64,000 nt of DNA, from assembly GCA_963627135.1 (NCBI GenBank), contig CAVFZY010000010.1, positions 124,001 through 188,000 of the forward strand, written 5' to 3'. Position 1 is the stretch's first letter; every line of letters starts with the position of its first letter. The DNA comes from CAG-103 sp963627135. GTDB lineage: Bacteria; Bacillota; Clostridia; Oscillospirales; Oscillospiraceae. Below are positions 16,106-24,700 of the stretch, one piece after another. The position numbers and the translations under genes were made by a program. The notes under the pieces were generated by a model. The model saw only the letters and a program-made list of their open reading frames with translations, made no database searches and had not been told where the DNA came from.

Positions 16106-17340
16106 AGTTTTTTCAGTTCAAAGAGCAGGTCCATCAGCTCCGCGCCGTCGTCCACATACGGGCCCTTGCGGCCGTTGGCCTCGGAATACGGCAGGCCGGA
16201 GCCCTCGCTCACGCGGCTGTCATAGAGCACGAACGGCACGGGGTCGGCGCCGTGCGCGCCGTTGGCCATGTACGTCATGTGGTCCGAGAGCAGCAGCAGG
16301 CGGAAGTCCTCGCCCGCGGCGCGCAGCGCCTCGGTCACGGGGGCGACGACGTCGGCGCTCAGGCGCTCGATGGAGTAGATCTTATGCTCCAGATCGTGGT
16401 TGTGCGTGGCCTCGTCCGGGCCCTCGAGATGCAGGGCCACGAAGTCATGCTTTTTGAGCACGCCCAGCGCGGCAGCGACCTTGGCGGCGTAGTCGGTGTC
16501 CCACTCGCCGGTCGCGGTCGGGACGGTGACGGCCTCAAGCCCCGTCAGGATGCCGATACCGTGGCACAGCGGCACGGCCGAAACGACGCCGCCGTCCGAG
16601 CCGTAGTGCTCCGGGAAGTTCGGCAGCGCGGCCGCCGTACCCTCGGCCCAGAACCAGACGCCGTTGGCCGGGAGCTTGCCGGCAGCGCGGCGCGCGGCGT
16701 TGATCGGGTGCCGGTCGAGAATGTCGAACGCGCGGCGCATGAGCTCGCGCAGCACATCGGCGTTCGGGCAGCCGGTGGGCAGGATGGGGCCGATCTCCTC
16801 GCCGAGGTGGTCGTGCGGCGGGGCGAGCTGGATCCCCTTGATGTCCACGTGGCTCTGCACCGCGAGGTGGCGGAACGACGAGCCCTTGTGGATGACCATG
16901 CCGGCCTGCTCGGCCAGCGGGCGGAAGTCGGGGTGGTCAAAGAGCATCGTCACAAGCTCGTCCGACTCGCGCCCCTCGATGCTGCCCGCGCTGTGGGAAA
17001 TGATGTGCTTGTGCTCGAACGGCACGTCCTCATCGGCATACGTGACCATGTTGCAGCGGTAGCACGCGTCGCCGGGGGCGAGCCGGATGCCGGACGCCGC
17101 CGCCTCGAGCGGGGCGCGGCCGAAAAAGTACTTGCGCGGCGAGCAGCCGAAGATGGACATGATGGCCGTGTCGCTGCCGGGGGCAAAGCCCTCGGGCACG
17201 TTGCGCACGCTGCCGAGGATGCCGTGGCGCGCGAGGGTATCGATCGCGTCCTTTTTCGATGCTTCGAGCGGCGTGCGGCCGGCGAGCGTGTCGAGCGGGT
17301 GGTCGGCCATGCCGTCGCCGATGACGAGAATGTATTTCAT
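16102..17340 (-). CDS. apgM: Cofactor-independent phosphoglycerate mutase, ApgM type
   Basis: A 412-aa metal-dependent phosphoglycerate mutase of the alkaline-phosphatase superfamily, the archaeal-type ApgM family also frequent in anaerobic bacteria. It interconverts 3- and 2-phosphoglycerate in glycolysis. The N-terminal metal motif ILVIGDGMADHP, the APGSDTAIMSIFG nucleophile region, the insert domain (about 80-230), HLEGPDEATHNHDLEHK and LLLSDHMTYMANGAHGADPVPFVLY supply the phosphate and metal ligands. The start is the ATG at 17340. It is the first gene of the apgM-ispE unit and has a clear promoter at 17421-17449. Confidence 0.94.
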   Translation of the reverse strand: MKYILVIGDGMADHPLDTLAGRTPLEASKKDAIDTLARHGILGSVRNVPEGFAPGSDTAIMSIFGCSPRKYFFGRAPLEAAASGIRLAPGDACYRCNMVTYADEDVPFEHKHIISHSAGSIEGRESDELVTMLFDHPDFRPLAEQAGMVIHKGSSFRHLAVQSHVDIKGIQLAPPHDHLGEEIGPILPTGCPNADVLRELMRRAFDILDRHPINAARRAAGKLPANGVWFWAEGTAAALPNFPEHYGSDGGVVSAVPLCHGIGILTGLEAVTVPTATGEWDTDYAAKVAAALGVLKKHDFVALHLEGPDEATHNHDLEHKIYSIERLSADVVAPVTEALRAAGEDFRLLLLSDHMTYMANGAHGADPVPFVLYDSRVSEGSGLPYSEANGRKGPYVDDGAELMDLLFELKKL

Positions 17341-17420
17341 ACTGTATCCCTCTTTTCGGAAGATTTTTTGCCGCGGGGTGCCCTGTGGGATGCCGGGACC
17401 CGCGGTTTTTTCTGCCCCAC

Positions 17421-17449
17421 AGTATATACTATTTCCACCGGTTTGTGAA
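17421..17449 (-). promoter_or_regulatory. Promoter of apgM-ispE
   Basis: On the minus strand TTCACA (17449-17444), 17-bp spacer, TATACT (17426-17421). It lies about 80 bases before the apgM start. Confidence 0.7.
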
Positions 17450-17526
17450 GCGGCACGGCGGGTTCCGGGACATTTTGCTTCTATTTGTAGAATTCCACAA
17501 AATTATTCAAAATCCTGAATTGGGTA

Positions 17527-17555
17527 TTGGCAATTTTTCGTCATCATGATATAGT
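17527..17555 (+). promoter_or_regulatory. Promoter of the ATP synthase operon
   Basis: TTGGCA (17527-17532), 17-bp spacer, TATAGT (17550-17555) inside an AT-rich stretch about 85 bases before the first gene. The leader contains GCCCCGGCACCGCCGGGG, a short GC hairpin just before the ribosome binding site GGGAGGG. Confidence 0.75.
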
Positions 17556-17641
17556 AGAATACTGTTAAGTATCCGCTAAGTTTTTGCTAAGAAATTGCCC
17601 CGGCACCGCCGGGGTTTTCCGCAGATCGGGAGGGACAGCAA

Positions 17642-18064
17642 ATGTCGATCGGACCATATCTGCTCGGCGGCGCGGCCGGACTGGCGTTCGGCCTGTTCGT
17701 GGCCGCCGGCAACACGCTGCTGATGCGCCGCAGCCTGCAGCGCGCCAAACAGACCCAGGCCACCGTCATGGGCACCAGCGGCCTGCGGCAGGTCATCAAC
17801 CTCGCCGCGCTCGTGCTCGTGTACCTGCTGCGCAATGTGCTGCCGCTGCCGCTGGCCGGCACGCTCATCGGCACGGCCGTCGGCCTGTCGGGCGGCAGCA
17901 TCGCCGGCGTGTGGATCCTCGCCCGGAAAATGGACGACACCATCCCCGCCGAGGGCGTGGAGGTGCCGGACGCGGAGACGATCGAGCTGCCCGAAGACGC
18001 TGCGCAGGAATCCACGCCGGACACCGCCCCGGCGGACGAACGGAGGGACGACACCCATGGGTGA
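17642..18064 (+). CDS. atpI: ATP synthase subunit I-like membrane protein
   Basis: A 140-aa protein with three to four hydrophobic segments (about 6-25, 48-66, 67-90) and an acidic, disordered C-terminal tail (about 98-140). Position directly before atpB, the small size and the helix pattern fit AtpI, the assembly factor for the c-ring; sequence identity in this family is always weak. The ATG at 17642 follows GGGAGGG. The end overlaps atpB by eight bases. Confidence 0.7.
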   Translation: MSIGPYLLGGAAGLAFGLFVAAGNTLLMRRSLQRAKQTQATVMGTSGLRQVINLAALVLVYLLRNVLPLPLAGTLIGTAVGLSGGSIAGVWILARKMDDTIPAEGVEVPDAETIELPEDAAQESTPDTAPADERRDDTHG

Positions 18065-18719
18065 GACGAATGTATTGTTTTCCATCGGCCCGCTGGAGGT
18101 GACCGGCGCGGTCGTGACCATGTGGGTCATCGTGGCCGTGCTGGCGCTGCTGTCGTGGCTGGCCACGCGCAGGCTCCGCGACGTGCCCGGCCCGCTGCAA
18201 AACGCCGCCGAAATGGCCGTCGAAAAGCTGCAGGGCTTCTACGGCGGCATCCTCGGCCCGGCCAATGCCCGGCGCTACTTCCCGATGATGGCGACGTTTT
18301 TCATCTTCATCGTCGTGTCCAACTACATCGGGCTGCTGCCCGGCGCGGGCGAGGTGTTCACCGTGCCGACGGCCACGCTGTCCGTCACGGCGGGCCTGGC
18401 CATCATCGCCTTTTGCATGACGCACACCGTCGGCATCCGGCGCCGCGGGCTGGGCGGCTATCTCAAGAGCTTTATCAAGCCCTTCCTGCTCATGCTGCCG
18501 CTCAACCTCATCGAGCAGATCGTGCGGCCGTTTTCCCTCGCGCTGCGACTGTACGGCAACCTCTACGGCGAGGAAATGGTCACGCACGAGCTCGGCAACC
18601 TCTTCCCGCTCGTGCTGCCGCTGCTCATGCAGGTGCTGAGCCTGCTGTTCTGCCTGATCCAGGCCGTCGTGTTCACGATGCTGCTGTCGATCTATCTCGA
18701 GGAAGCCATCGGGGAGTGA
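18057..18719 (+). CDS. atpB: F-type ATP synthase subunit a
   Basis: A 220-aa membrane subunit providing the two half-channels for ion entry and exit at the c-ring. Five to six hydrophobic helices are visible. The hallmark helix with the essential arginine is RPFSLALRLYGNLYGEEMV; the SNYIGLLPG loop and the last helix LLFCLIQAVVFTMLLSIYLEEA are also typical. The start is the ATG at 18057 because GGAGGG precedes it; an earlier in-frame reading overlaps the atpI gene without support. It is the second gene of the atp operon. Confidence 0.95.
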   Translation: MGETNVLFSIGPLEVTGAVVTMWVIVAVLALLSWLATRRLRDVPGPLQNAAEMAVEKLQGFYGGILGPANARRYFPMMATFFIFIVVSNYIGLLPGAGEVFTVPTATLSVTAGLAIIAFCMTHTVGIRRRGLGGYLKSFIKPFLLMLPLNLIEQIVRPFSLALRLYGNLYGEEMVTHELGNLFPLVLPLLMQVLSLLFCLIQAVVFTMLLSIYLEEAIGE

Positions 18720-18791
18720 CGCCCCGCTATCCCATACCCCCGCAAGGAAAGAAGATTCAGATAACCGAAAAACACTAGGAGGAAAAGAGTT

Positions 18792-19022
18792 ATGTCAACC
18801 GGAATCATCGCGATCGCCGCCGCGCTCGCCATCGCCATCAGCACCATCGGCCCCGGCATCGGCCAGGGTCTGGCCGCCGCCCACGCCATGGACGCCATCG
18901 CGCGCCAGCCCGAGGCCGCCGGCACCATCCGCTCGAACATGATCATCGCCATGGGCCTGCTCGAATCGCTGACGATCTACGGCCTGCTGATCGCGTTTCT
19001 GCTGATCGGCCAGCTCGGCTGA
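18792..19022 (+). CDS. atpE: F-type ATP synthase subunit c
   Basis: A 76-aa hairpin of two membrane helices joined by the polar loop ARQPEA (residues 37-42), the c-ring rotor subunit. The ion-binding carboxylate is Glu58 in LLESLTIYG. Gln25 in GPGIGQG and Ser59 and Tyr63 beside Glu58 match three of the residues that coordinate Na+ in Na+-translocating enzymes, but the Thr that follows the Ser in those enzymes is Leu60 here. Ion specificity is therefore undecided. A GGAGG sequence lies just before the ATG. Confidence 0.96.
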   Translation: MSTGIIAIAAALAIAISTIGPGIGQGLAAAHAMDAIARQPEAAGTIRSNMIIAMGLLESLTIYGLLIAFLLIGQLG

Positions 19023-19050
19023 GGCGCCCGGAACAAGGGAGGCACACGCT

Positions 19051-19530
19051 TTGAGCATCAACATCTCCGAACTGATCTGGACGGTGATCTGCTTTTTCGT
19101 GCTGCTGGTGGTTTTGAAGAAGCTGCTGTTTGACCCGCTGGTGTCGTTCATGGCCGCGCGCGACGCGCGCATTCAGGACGGGCTCAGCGCCGGGCGCACC
19201 GCCCAGCAGCAGCTCGACGCGGCCGCGCGCGCACGCAGCGAGGCCCAGCGCAAGCAGGCCGCCGCGGCGGACGCGCTGCTGGCCGAGGCCAAGAGCGCAG
19301 CCGAGCGCACGCGCGCTCAGGCGCTGCAGCGCGCACACCAGGAGGCCGCGCAGGCCACGCGCACCATGCGGGCGCGTGTGCGCGACGAAGAGACCGCCGC
19401 AGCCGCCGCCGTGGACGCGAAACTGCCCGAGCTCGTCACGGCGCTGACCGGCGGGCTGCTCGGCAGCGACGCCGCCGAGCGCAACGCCGCACAGATCCGC
19501 CAATGGGTCGCCCCCGCGCATGAGGGCTGA
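19051..19530 (+). CDS. atpF: F-type ATP synthase subunit b
   Basis: A 159-aa peripheral stalk subunit: one N-terminal membrane helix (about 8-27, LIWTVICFFVLLVVLKKLLF), the conserved FDPLVSFMAARDARI turn, then a long Ala/Arg/Glu-rich helix. Translation starts at TTG 19051, with GGGAGG nine bases before it; no ATG is available. The next gene carries a second b-like segment at its N-terminus, so the complex would contain two different b-type chains. Confidence 0.92.
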   Translation: MSINISELIWTVICFFVLLVVLKKLLFDPLVSFMAARDARIQDGLSAGRTAQQQLDAAARARSEAQRKQAAAADALLAEAKSAAERTRAQALQRAHQEAAQATRTMRARVRDEETAAAAAVDAKLPELVTALTGGLLGSDAAERNAAQIRQWVAPAHEG

Positions 19531-19568
19531 ACCATGCATGAAATGAATCGAAAGGGGGCGCCGACGCC

Positions 19569-21815
19569 ATGGAGTTTCTGAGAGCCATCGGCCCCGTCTT
19601 CAACTTCCTGCTGCTGGCAGGCGCGCTGTTTTTCCTGACGCGCAAGCGCATCCGCAAGCTCTTCCACGACCGGAGGGAACGCATTGCCGACGCGCTCGGC
19701 CGCGCGGCCGACGCGCAGGATCAGGCCCGCCACACCACCGAGGACATTGCCGAGGCGCAGCAGGCGGCCGACACGCAGGCGCAGTGCCAGCTCGCGGACG
19801 CGCAGCGCCAGGCGGCGGCCAACACCGCAGCCGCCGACGCCGAGACCGCCCGCGAGGCCGAGGCCGTGCGCCGCAGCGCGCAGCAGATCGAGGCGCAGCT
19901 GCGCAGCGACATGGAGGACCGCGTGAGCGACGCGGCCATCGGCCGCATCACGGCGGCCGCCGCCGGCGTGCTGGCGCAGGACGCGTTCGCACCCGCGCGC
20001 GCAAACTTGATCGACGACTTCCTCGCCCACATCGGCGAGCACCTGACCACCCAGCCGAGCGACGCGCTCGCCCTCGCCGAGACCGGCACGCTGACCGTGA
20101 CGGTCGAATCGGCCGAGCCCCTGAGCGCCGCCGCGCTCGACGCGCTGACCGATACGCTCACGCGCGCCTACGGCCACGTCACCGTCATGACGACCGTGCG
20201 CCCGGAGCTGATCGGCGGCATCTGCCTGCGCATCGGCGACACGCACTATGACGGCACGCTGCGCCACGCGCTCGACCTGCTTGAGCAGGACGCGGCCAAC
20301 AGCGTCCTGCACACGACGGACGAAACGCCCGACCTCGCCGACTGCATCCGCGCCAAGCTCGCGGACACGCACGTCGGCATCGACGTGTTCCAGTCCGGCG
20401 TCGTCACGAGCCTGTCGGACGGCATCTGCCGCATCCGCGGCCTCGCCGACGTCATGGCCGGCGAGCTGCTGGCCTTTGACGGCACGCTGCGCGGCATGGT
20501 CATGGACCTCGGCCGCGAGGACATCGGCGTCGTGCTGCTCGGGCCCTACGGCCACCTGCAGGAGGGCGACCGCGTGCGATGCACGGGGCAGATCATGTCC
20601 GTGCCCGTGGGCGAGGAGATGACCGGCCGCGTCGTCGACGCGCTCGGCCGCCCGATCGACGGGCTCGGCCCCATCCGCACGACGGAGCGCCGCGCCATCG
20701 AGAGCCCCGCGCCCGGCGTCATCGCGCGCAAGGGCGTGAGCGTCCCGCTGCAGACCGGCATCAAGGCCATCGACGCGCTCGTGCCCATCGGCCGCGGCCA
20801 GCGCGAGCTCATCATCGGCGACCGCCAGACCGGCAAGACCGCCATCGCCATCGATGCCATCCTCAACCAGAAGGACACCGGCGTGCTGTGCATCTATGTC
20901 GCCATCGGCCAGAAGGAATCGACCGTCGCGGGCGTCGTGCAGAAGCTGCGCGACCGCGGTGCCATGGCCTACACCACCGTCGTGTGCGCGCACGCGTCGG
21001 AGACCGCGCCCATGCTCTACATCGCGCCCTACGCGGGCGCCGCCATCGGCGAGTACTTCATGTACCGCGGGCGCGACGTGCTCATCGTCTACGACGACCT
21101 GTCGAAGCAGGCCGTGGCCTACCGTGAAATTTCCCTGCTGCTGCAGCGTCCGCCCGGACGCGAGGCCTACCCCGGCGACGTGTTTTATCTGCACTCCCGC
21201 CTGCTCGAGCGCGCCGCGCGCCTGAGTGAGGCCGCCGGCGGCGGCAGCATGACCGCCCTGCCCATCATCGAGACGCAGGCGGGCGATATCTCGGCCTATA
21301 TCCCGACGAATGTCATCTCCATCACCGACGGGCAGATCTTCCTCGAGACGGACCTGTTCCACGCCGGTGTGCGCCCGGCCATCAACGTGGGCCTGTCCGT
21401 GTCGCGTGTCGGCGGCGCGGCGCAGCTCGGCGCGATGAAGCAGGTCGCCGGCCGGCTGCGCATGGACCTGGCGCAGTACCGGGAACTGGCGTCGTTCGCG
21501 CAGTTCGGCTCCGACCTTGACAAGGCCACGCGCGACACGCTCGCGCGCGGCAGCCGCATGACCGAGCTGCTAAAGCAGCCGCAGTACGCGCCCATGGACG
21601 CGGCCGATCAGGTCGCGGTGCTCTTCGCCGCCGGCGAGGGGTACACGGACACGATCGCCGTCGAGGACGTGCCGCGCTACGCCGACGCCCTGCTCGCGCG
21701 CATCCACCGGACGTATCCGGAGCTGAACGCGCTTGTGCACAGCGGCAAAAAGCTCCCGCCCGAGGCGCTCGAGCGCCTGCGCGAGCTTTCAGCCGAGACC
21801 CTGAAGCATCTATGA
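19569..21815 (+). CDS. atpA: Fused ATP synthase stalk-delta-alpha polypeptide (b'-deltaCTD-alpha)
   Basis: A single uninterrupted 748-aa frame. Residues 5-24 are a membrane helix followed by a b-type amphipathic helix (25-158; RKRIRKLFHDRRERIADAL). Residues 165-242 match the C-terminal domain of delta (VESAEPLSAAALDAL, RPELIGGICLRIGDTHYDGTLR). Residues 250-748 are a complete alpha subunit: LADVMAGEL barrel, P-loop GDRQTGKT (417-424), SVSRVGGAAQ with the arginine finger. The six-helix N-terminal domain of delta is not seen and no separate atpH exists. No in-frame ATG, GTG or TTG occurs around residues 236-260 that could release free alpha. Start ATG at 19569 follows AAAGGGGG. Mycobacteria have a b-delta fusion, but one extending into alpha is not known to me. 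Confidence 0.93.
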   Translation: MEFLRAIGPVFNFLLLAGALFFLTRKRIRKLFHDRRERIADALGRAADAQDQARHTTEDIAEAQQAADTQAQCQLADAQRQAAANTAAADAETAREAEAVRRSAQQIEAQLRSDMEDRVSDAAIGRITAAAAGVLAQDAFAPARANLIDDFLAHIGEHLTTQPSDALALAETGTLTVTVESAEPLSAAALDALTDTLTRAYGHVTVMTTVRPELIGGICLRIGDTHYDGTLRHALDLLEQDAANSVLHTTDETPDLADCIRAKLADTHVGIDVFQSGVVTSLSDGICRIRGLADVMAGELLAFDGTLRGMVMDLGREDIGVVLLGPYGHLQEGDRVRCTGQIMSVPVGEEMTGRVVDALGRPIDGLGPIRTTERRAIESPAPGVIARKGVSVPLQTGIKAIDALVPIGRGQRELIIGDRQTGKTAIAIDAILNQKDTGVLCIYVAIGQKESTVAGVVQKLRDRGAMAYTTVVCAHASETAPMLYIAPYAGAAIGEYFMYRGRDVLIVYDDLSKQAVAYREISLLLQRPPGREAYPGDVFYLHSRLLERAARLSEAAGGGSMTALPIIETQAGDISAYIPTNVISITDGQIFLETDLFHAGVRPAINVGLSVSRVGGAAQLGAMKQVAGRLRMDLAQYRELASFAQFGSDLDKATRDTLARGSRMTELLKQPQYAPMDAADQVAVLFAAGEGYTDTIAVEDVPRYADALLARIHRTYPELNALVHSGKKLPPEALERLRELSAETLKHL

Positions 21816-21855
21816 ACCGCCATCCCCGCCGCCGGCAGAGAGGAGTTGACGCCCC

Positions 21856-22728
21856 TTGACGAACCTGCATAAGATCCGCGCGCGCATCCGCAGCGTGAAC
21901 AGCACGCAGCAGATCACCCGCACGATGAAGATGATCGCGGTGTCGAAGCTGCGCAGGACGCAGACGAGCCTTGCGGGCGTGCGCCTGTTCGCGGACAAGA
22001 GTCAGGCCGTGCTCAACGCCCTGCTCGCCGGCGACGCGAGCTTTGAGCACCCGTATCTCACGCCCCGGCGGCGCGTCGGCCACGTGTGCTACGTGGTCTT
22101 CTGGGGCAACCGCGGGCTGTGCGGGGCGTATAACCAGCTGCTGCTGCGCCACCTCGAGGGGCTCGTGCGCGCCGAGGCGCGTCCCTGCTCCGTGATCGTG
22201 TGCGGCCGCTGGGGGCGCGACGTGCTCGCGGGCACCGACCTGCCCGTGCGGCAGATCTTCTCCGATCTGAGCGACACGCCCACCATGGCCGAGGCGCTCG
22301 AGATCGCCGAGACGCTCAAAAACCTCTACCGCACCGGCGAGGCGGACGAGATCCACCTCGTCTACCAGCGCTTTGACTCCGTGCTGCACCAGACGCCGGT
22401 GCACCGGCAGCTGCTGCCCGCCGCGCCGGAGGCCGACGCGCCCGCCGCGAACAACAACTATCTGTTCGTGCCGGACGCGCAGACCGTGCTCGACAACGTG
22501 CTCGAGCTGTACCTGAACAACACGGTCTACGCCGTGATGCTCGAGGCCCGCGTGGGCGAGCACGCCGCGCGCATGACCGCGATGACCGCCGCCACGGACT
22601 CGACGGCGGAGCTCATCGAGGAGCTGAACCTGGAGTTCAACCGCGCGCGCCAGGCCGCGATCACGACGGAGATCTCCGAGATCGTCGGCGGCAGCGCCGC
22701 GCTGAAAAAATCGGACAGATCGGACTAA
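21856..22728 (+). CDS. atpG: F-type ATP synthase subunit gamma
   Basis: A 290-aa central stalk subunit that rotates inside the alpha-beta hexamer. The N-terminal helix LHKIRARIRSVNSTQQITRTMKMIAVSKLRR and the C-terminal helix RMTAMTAATDSTAELIEELNLEFNRARQAAITTEISEIVGGSAAL are the canonical coiled-coil partners; GNRGLCGAYNQ marks the Rossmann-like middle. The start is TTG at 21856 with GAGAGGAG upstream. It keeps the standard position between alpha and beta genes. Confidence 0.95.
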   Translation: MTNLHKIRARIRSVNSTQQITRTMKMIAVSKLRRTQTSLAGVRLFADKSQAVLNALLAGDASFEHPYLTPRRRVGHVCYVVFWGNRGLCGAYNQLLLRHLEGLVRAEARPCSVIVCGRWGRDVLAGTDLPVRQIFSDLSDTPTMAEALEIAETLKNLYRTGEADEIHLVYQRFDSVLHQTPVHRQLLPAAPEADAPAANNNYLFVPDAQTVLDNVLELYLNNTVYAVMLEARVGEHAARMTAMTAATDSTAELIEELNLEFNRARQAAITTEISEIVGGSAALKKSDRSD

Positions 22729-22768
22729 CACCGCGGCGGCAGCGCCGCGTCCCACGAAGGGAGAACGT

Positions 22769-24157
22769 ATGGAAAACGGTATCGTCAAAAGGGTCATCGG
22801 CCCGGTGGTGGACGTGCAGTTCCCGGCCGGAAAACTGCCGGAGATCAACAACGCCATCGAGGTGCACGCCGGTGCGCGGCGCATCGTCATGGAGGCGGTG
22901 CAGCAGCTCGGCGACAACGCGGTGCGCTGCATCTCGCTCTTTTCCACCGACGGGCTGCAGCGCGGCTGCGTCGCCGTGGACACCGGCGCGAGCGTAAAAA
23001 TGCCCGTCGGCGAGGCGACGCTCGGCCGCATGTTCAACGTCATCGGCGAACCGATCGACGGCAAGGGCCCCGTCAACGCCACGGAATATCTGCCCATCCA
23101 CCGCGAGGCCCCGGCCTTCACGGACATCGCCCCCGCGACCGAGCTGCTCGAGACCGGCATCAAGGTCGTCGACCTGCTCGCGCCCTATGCCAAGGGCGGC
23201 AAGATCGGCCTGTTCGGCGGCGCTGGCGTCGGCAAGACCGTGCTCATCATGGAGCTGATCCGCAACATCGCCTACGAGCACGGCGGCTACTCGGTCTTTG
23301 CCGGCGTGGGCGAGCGCTCGCGCGAGGGCAACGACCTCTGGAACGAGATGAACGAATCCGGCGTCATCAGCAAGACGGCGCTCGTCTTCGGCCAGATGAA
23401 CGAGCCGCCCGGCGCGCGTCTGCGCGTGCCGCTCTCGGGCCTGACGATCGCGGAAAACTTCCGCGACGAGTCCGGGCAGGACGTGCTGCTGTTCATCGAC
23501 AACATCTTCCGCTTCACGCAGGCGGGCAGCGAGGTGTCGGCCCTGCTCGGGCGCATGCCCTCCGCCGTCGGCTATCAGCCCACGCTCGCCACCGAGATGG
23601 GCAAGCTGCAGGAGCGCATCACGTCCACGCGCAACGGCTCGGTCACGAGCGTGCAGGCGATCTACGTCCCCGCCGACGACCTGACCGACCCCGCCCCGGC
23701 CACGACCTTTGCCCACCTCGACGCCACGACCGTGCTCGACCGCAGCATCTCGGAGCTGGGCATCTACCCGGCCGTCGACCCGCTCGGCTCCACGTCGCGC
23801 ATCCTCGAGCCGGACATTCTCGGCCGCCGGCACTACGACACCGCGCGCGCCGTGCAGCGCGTGCTGCAAAAGTATAAGGATCTGCAGGACATCATCGCCG
23901 TGCTCGGCATGGACGAGCTGAGCGTGGAGGACAAGGCTGCCGTCAACCGCGCGCGGCGCATCCAGCGCTTTTTGTCGCAGCCGTTTCACGTGGCGGAAAA
24001 CTTCACGGGCATGGCCGGCAAGTACGTCCCGCTCGACGAGACCATCCGCGGCTTCGAGGCCATCCTCGGCGGCGAATGCGACGACATTCCCGAGCAGGCG
24101 TTTTTGTTCTGCGGCTCGATCGACGACGTGCTGCGCAAGCGCGACGCGCTGCAGTGA
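22769..24157 (+). CDS. atpD: F-type ATP synthase subunit beta
   Basis: A 462-aa catalytic subunit. P-loop GGAGVGKTVLIMEL, the catalytic glutamate region GVGERSREGNDLWNEM, Walker B VLLFIDNIFRFTQAGSEVSALLGRMPSAVGYQPTLATEMG and the DELSEED-equivalent DELSVEDKAAV are all intact. A ribosome site (AAGGGAG) precedes the ATG. Length and motifs are standard, in contrast to the fused alpha gene upstream. Confidence 0.97.
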   Translation: MENGIVKRVIGPVVDVQFPAGKLPEINNAIEVHAGARRIVMEAVQQLGDNAVRCISLFSTDGLQRGCVAVDTGASVKMPVGEATLGRMFNVIGEPIDGKGPVNATEYLPIHREAPAFTDIAPATELLETGIKVVDLLAPYAKGGKIGLFGGAGVGKTVLIMELIRNIAYEHGGYSVFAGVGERSREGNDLWNEMNESGVISKTALVFGQMNEPPGARLRVPLSGLTIAENFRDESGQDVLLFIDNIFRFTQAGSEVSALLGRMPSAVGYQPTLATEMGKLQERITSTRNGSVTSVQAIYVPADDLTDPAPATTFAHLDATTVLDRSISELGIYPAVDPLGSTSRILEPDILGRRHYDTARAVQRVLQKYKDLQDIIAVLGMDELSVEDKAAVNRARRIQRFLSQPFHVAENFTGMAGKYVPLDETIRGFEAILGGECDDIPEQAFLFCGSIDDVLRKRDALQ

Positions 24158-24165
24158 GGTGCGCC

Positions 24166-24582
24166 ATGGCGGACACACTGCATCTGGAGATCGTCACGGC
24201 CGGCGGCGCGGCCGTGGACACGCAGGCCACGCAGGTCACGCTCCCCCTCGCCGACGGGGAAGCCGGCATTCTGCCGGGCCACGCGCCGCTGCTCGGCGCG
24301 CTCGTGAGCGGCGTCGTGCGTTATACCTCCGGCGGTGCGGAGCACTACTGCGCCGTGAGCCCCGGCACCGTGAACGTCGCGGCCAACACCGTGACCGTGC
24401 TCGCCCGCACGGCCGAGCCCGCGCCCGCGATCGACCTGCCCCGCGCCGAGGCGGCGCTGCGCCGGGCCGAGGCGGATCTCGAGGCCCGCGGCATGGAGAT
24501 GAACGTTTCCGCTGCCGAGGCGGCGCTGGCCCGCGCCCGCGCGCGCATCCGCGCAGTCCGGCTCTGGCGCAAAAACGGATAA
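24166..24582 (+). CDS. atpC: F-type ATP synthase subunit epsilon
   Basis: A 138-aa subunit with the N-terminal beta-sandwich (LHLEIVTAGGAAV... GEAGILPGHAPLLGAL) and a C-terminal helical hairpin (about 88-136, LPRAEAALRRAEADLEA). It links gamma to the c-ring and can inhibit ATP hydrolysis. The ATG at 24166 follows GTGAGGTG, eight bases after the atpD stop. It is the last gene of the operon and is followed by a terminator. Confidence 0.93.
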   Translation: MADTLHLEIVTAGGAAVDTQATQVTLPLADGEAGILPGHAPLLGALVSGVVRYTSGGAEHYCAVSPGTVNVAANTVTVLARTAEPAPAIDLPRAEAALRRAEADLEARGMEMNVSAAEAALARARARIRAVRLWRKNG

Positions 24583-24655
24583 AAAAGCCGAAAATCCCCC
24601 GCACTGTCCCATTCGTCGGACATCGGTGGGGTTGCAATTTCGCCCGGGATATGAG

Positions 24656-24690
24656 AAAATGTCTGCGTATTCGCTTACGCAGACATTTTT
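24656..24690 (+). terminator. Terminator of the ATP synthase operon
   Basis: AAAATGTCTGCGTA, TTCGCT, TACGCAGACATTTTT: a 13-bp stem with a T5 tail about 75 bases after atpC. An additional weaker stem (CCCC...TGTCC / GGACA...GGGG) lies between 24597 and 24631. Confidence 0.88.
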
Positions 24691-24700
24691 GTGCACTTTT

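Noticed and set aside
19569..21815. Fused ATP synthase gene as an assembly or frameshift artefact
   Set aside because: The frame is continuous, both sides of each junction carry family motifs in the same phase, and no separate atpH remains nearby. An artefact would need to remove a stop and a start while preserving the frame. It still merits read-level confirmation.
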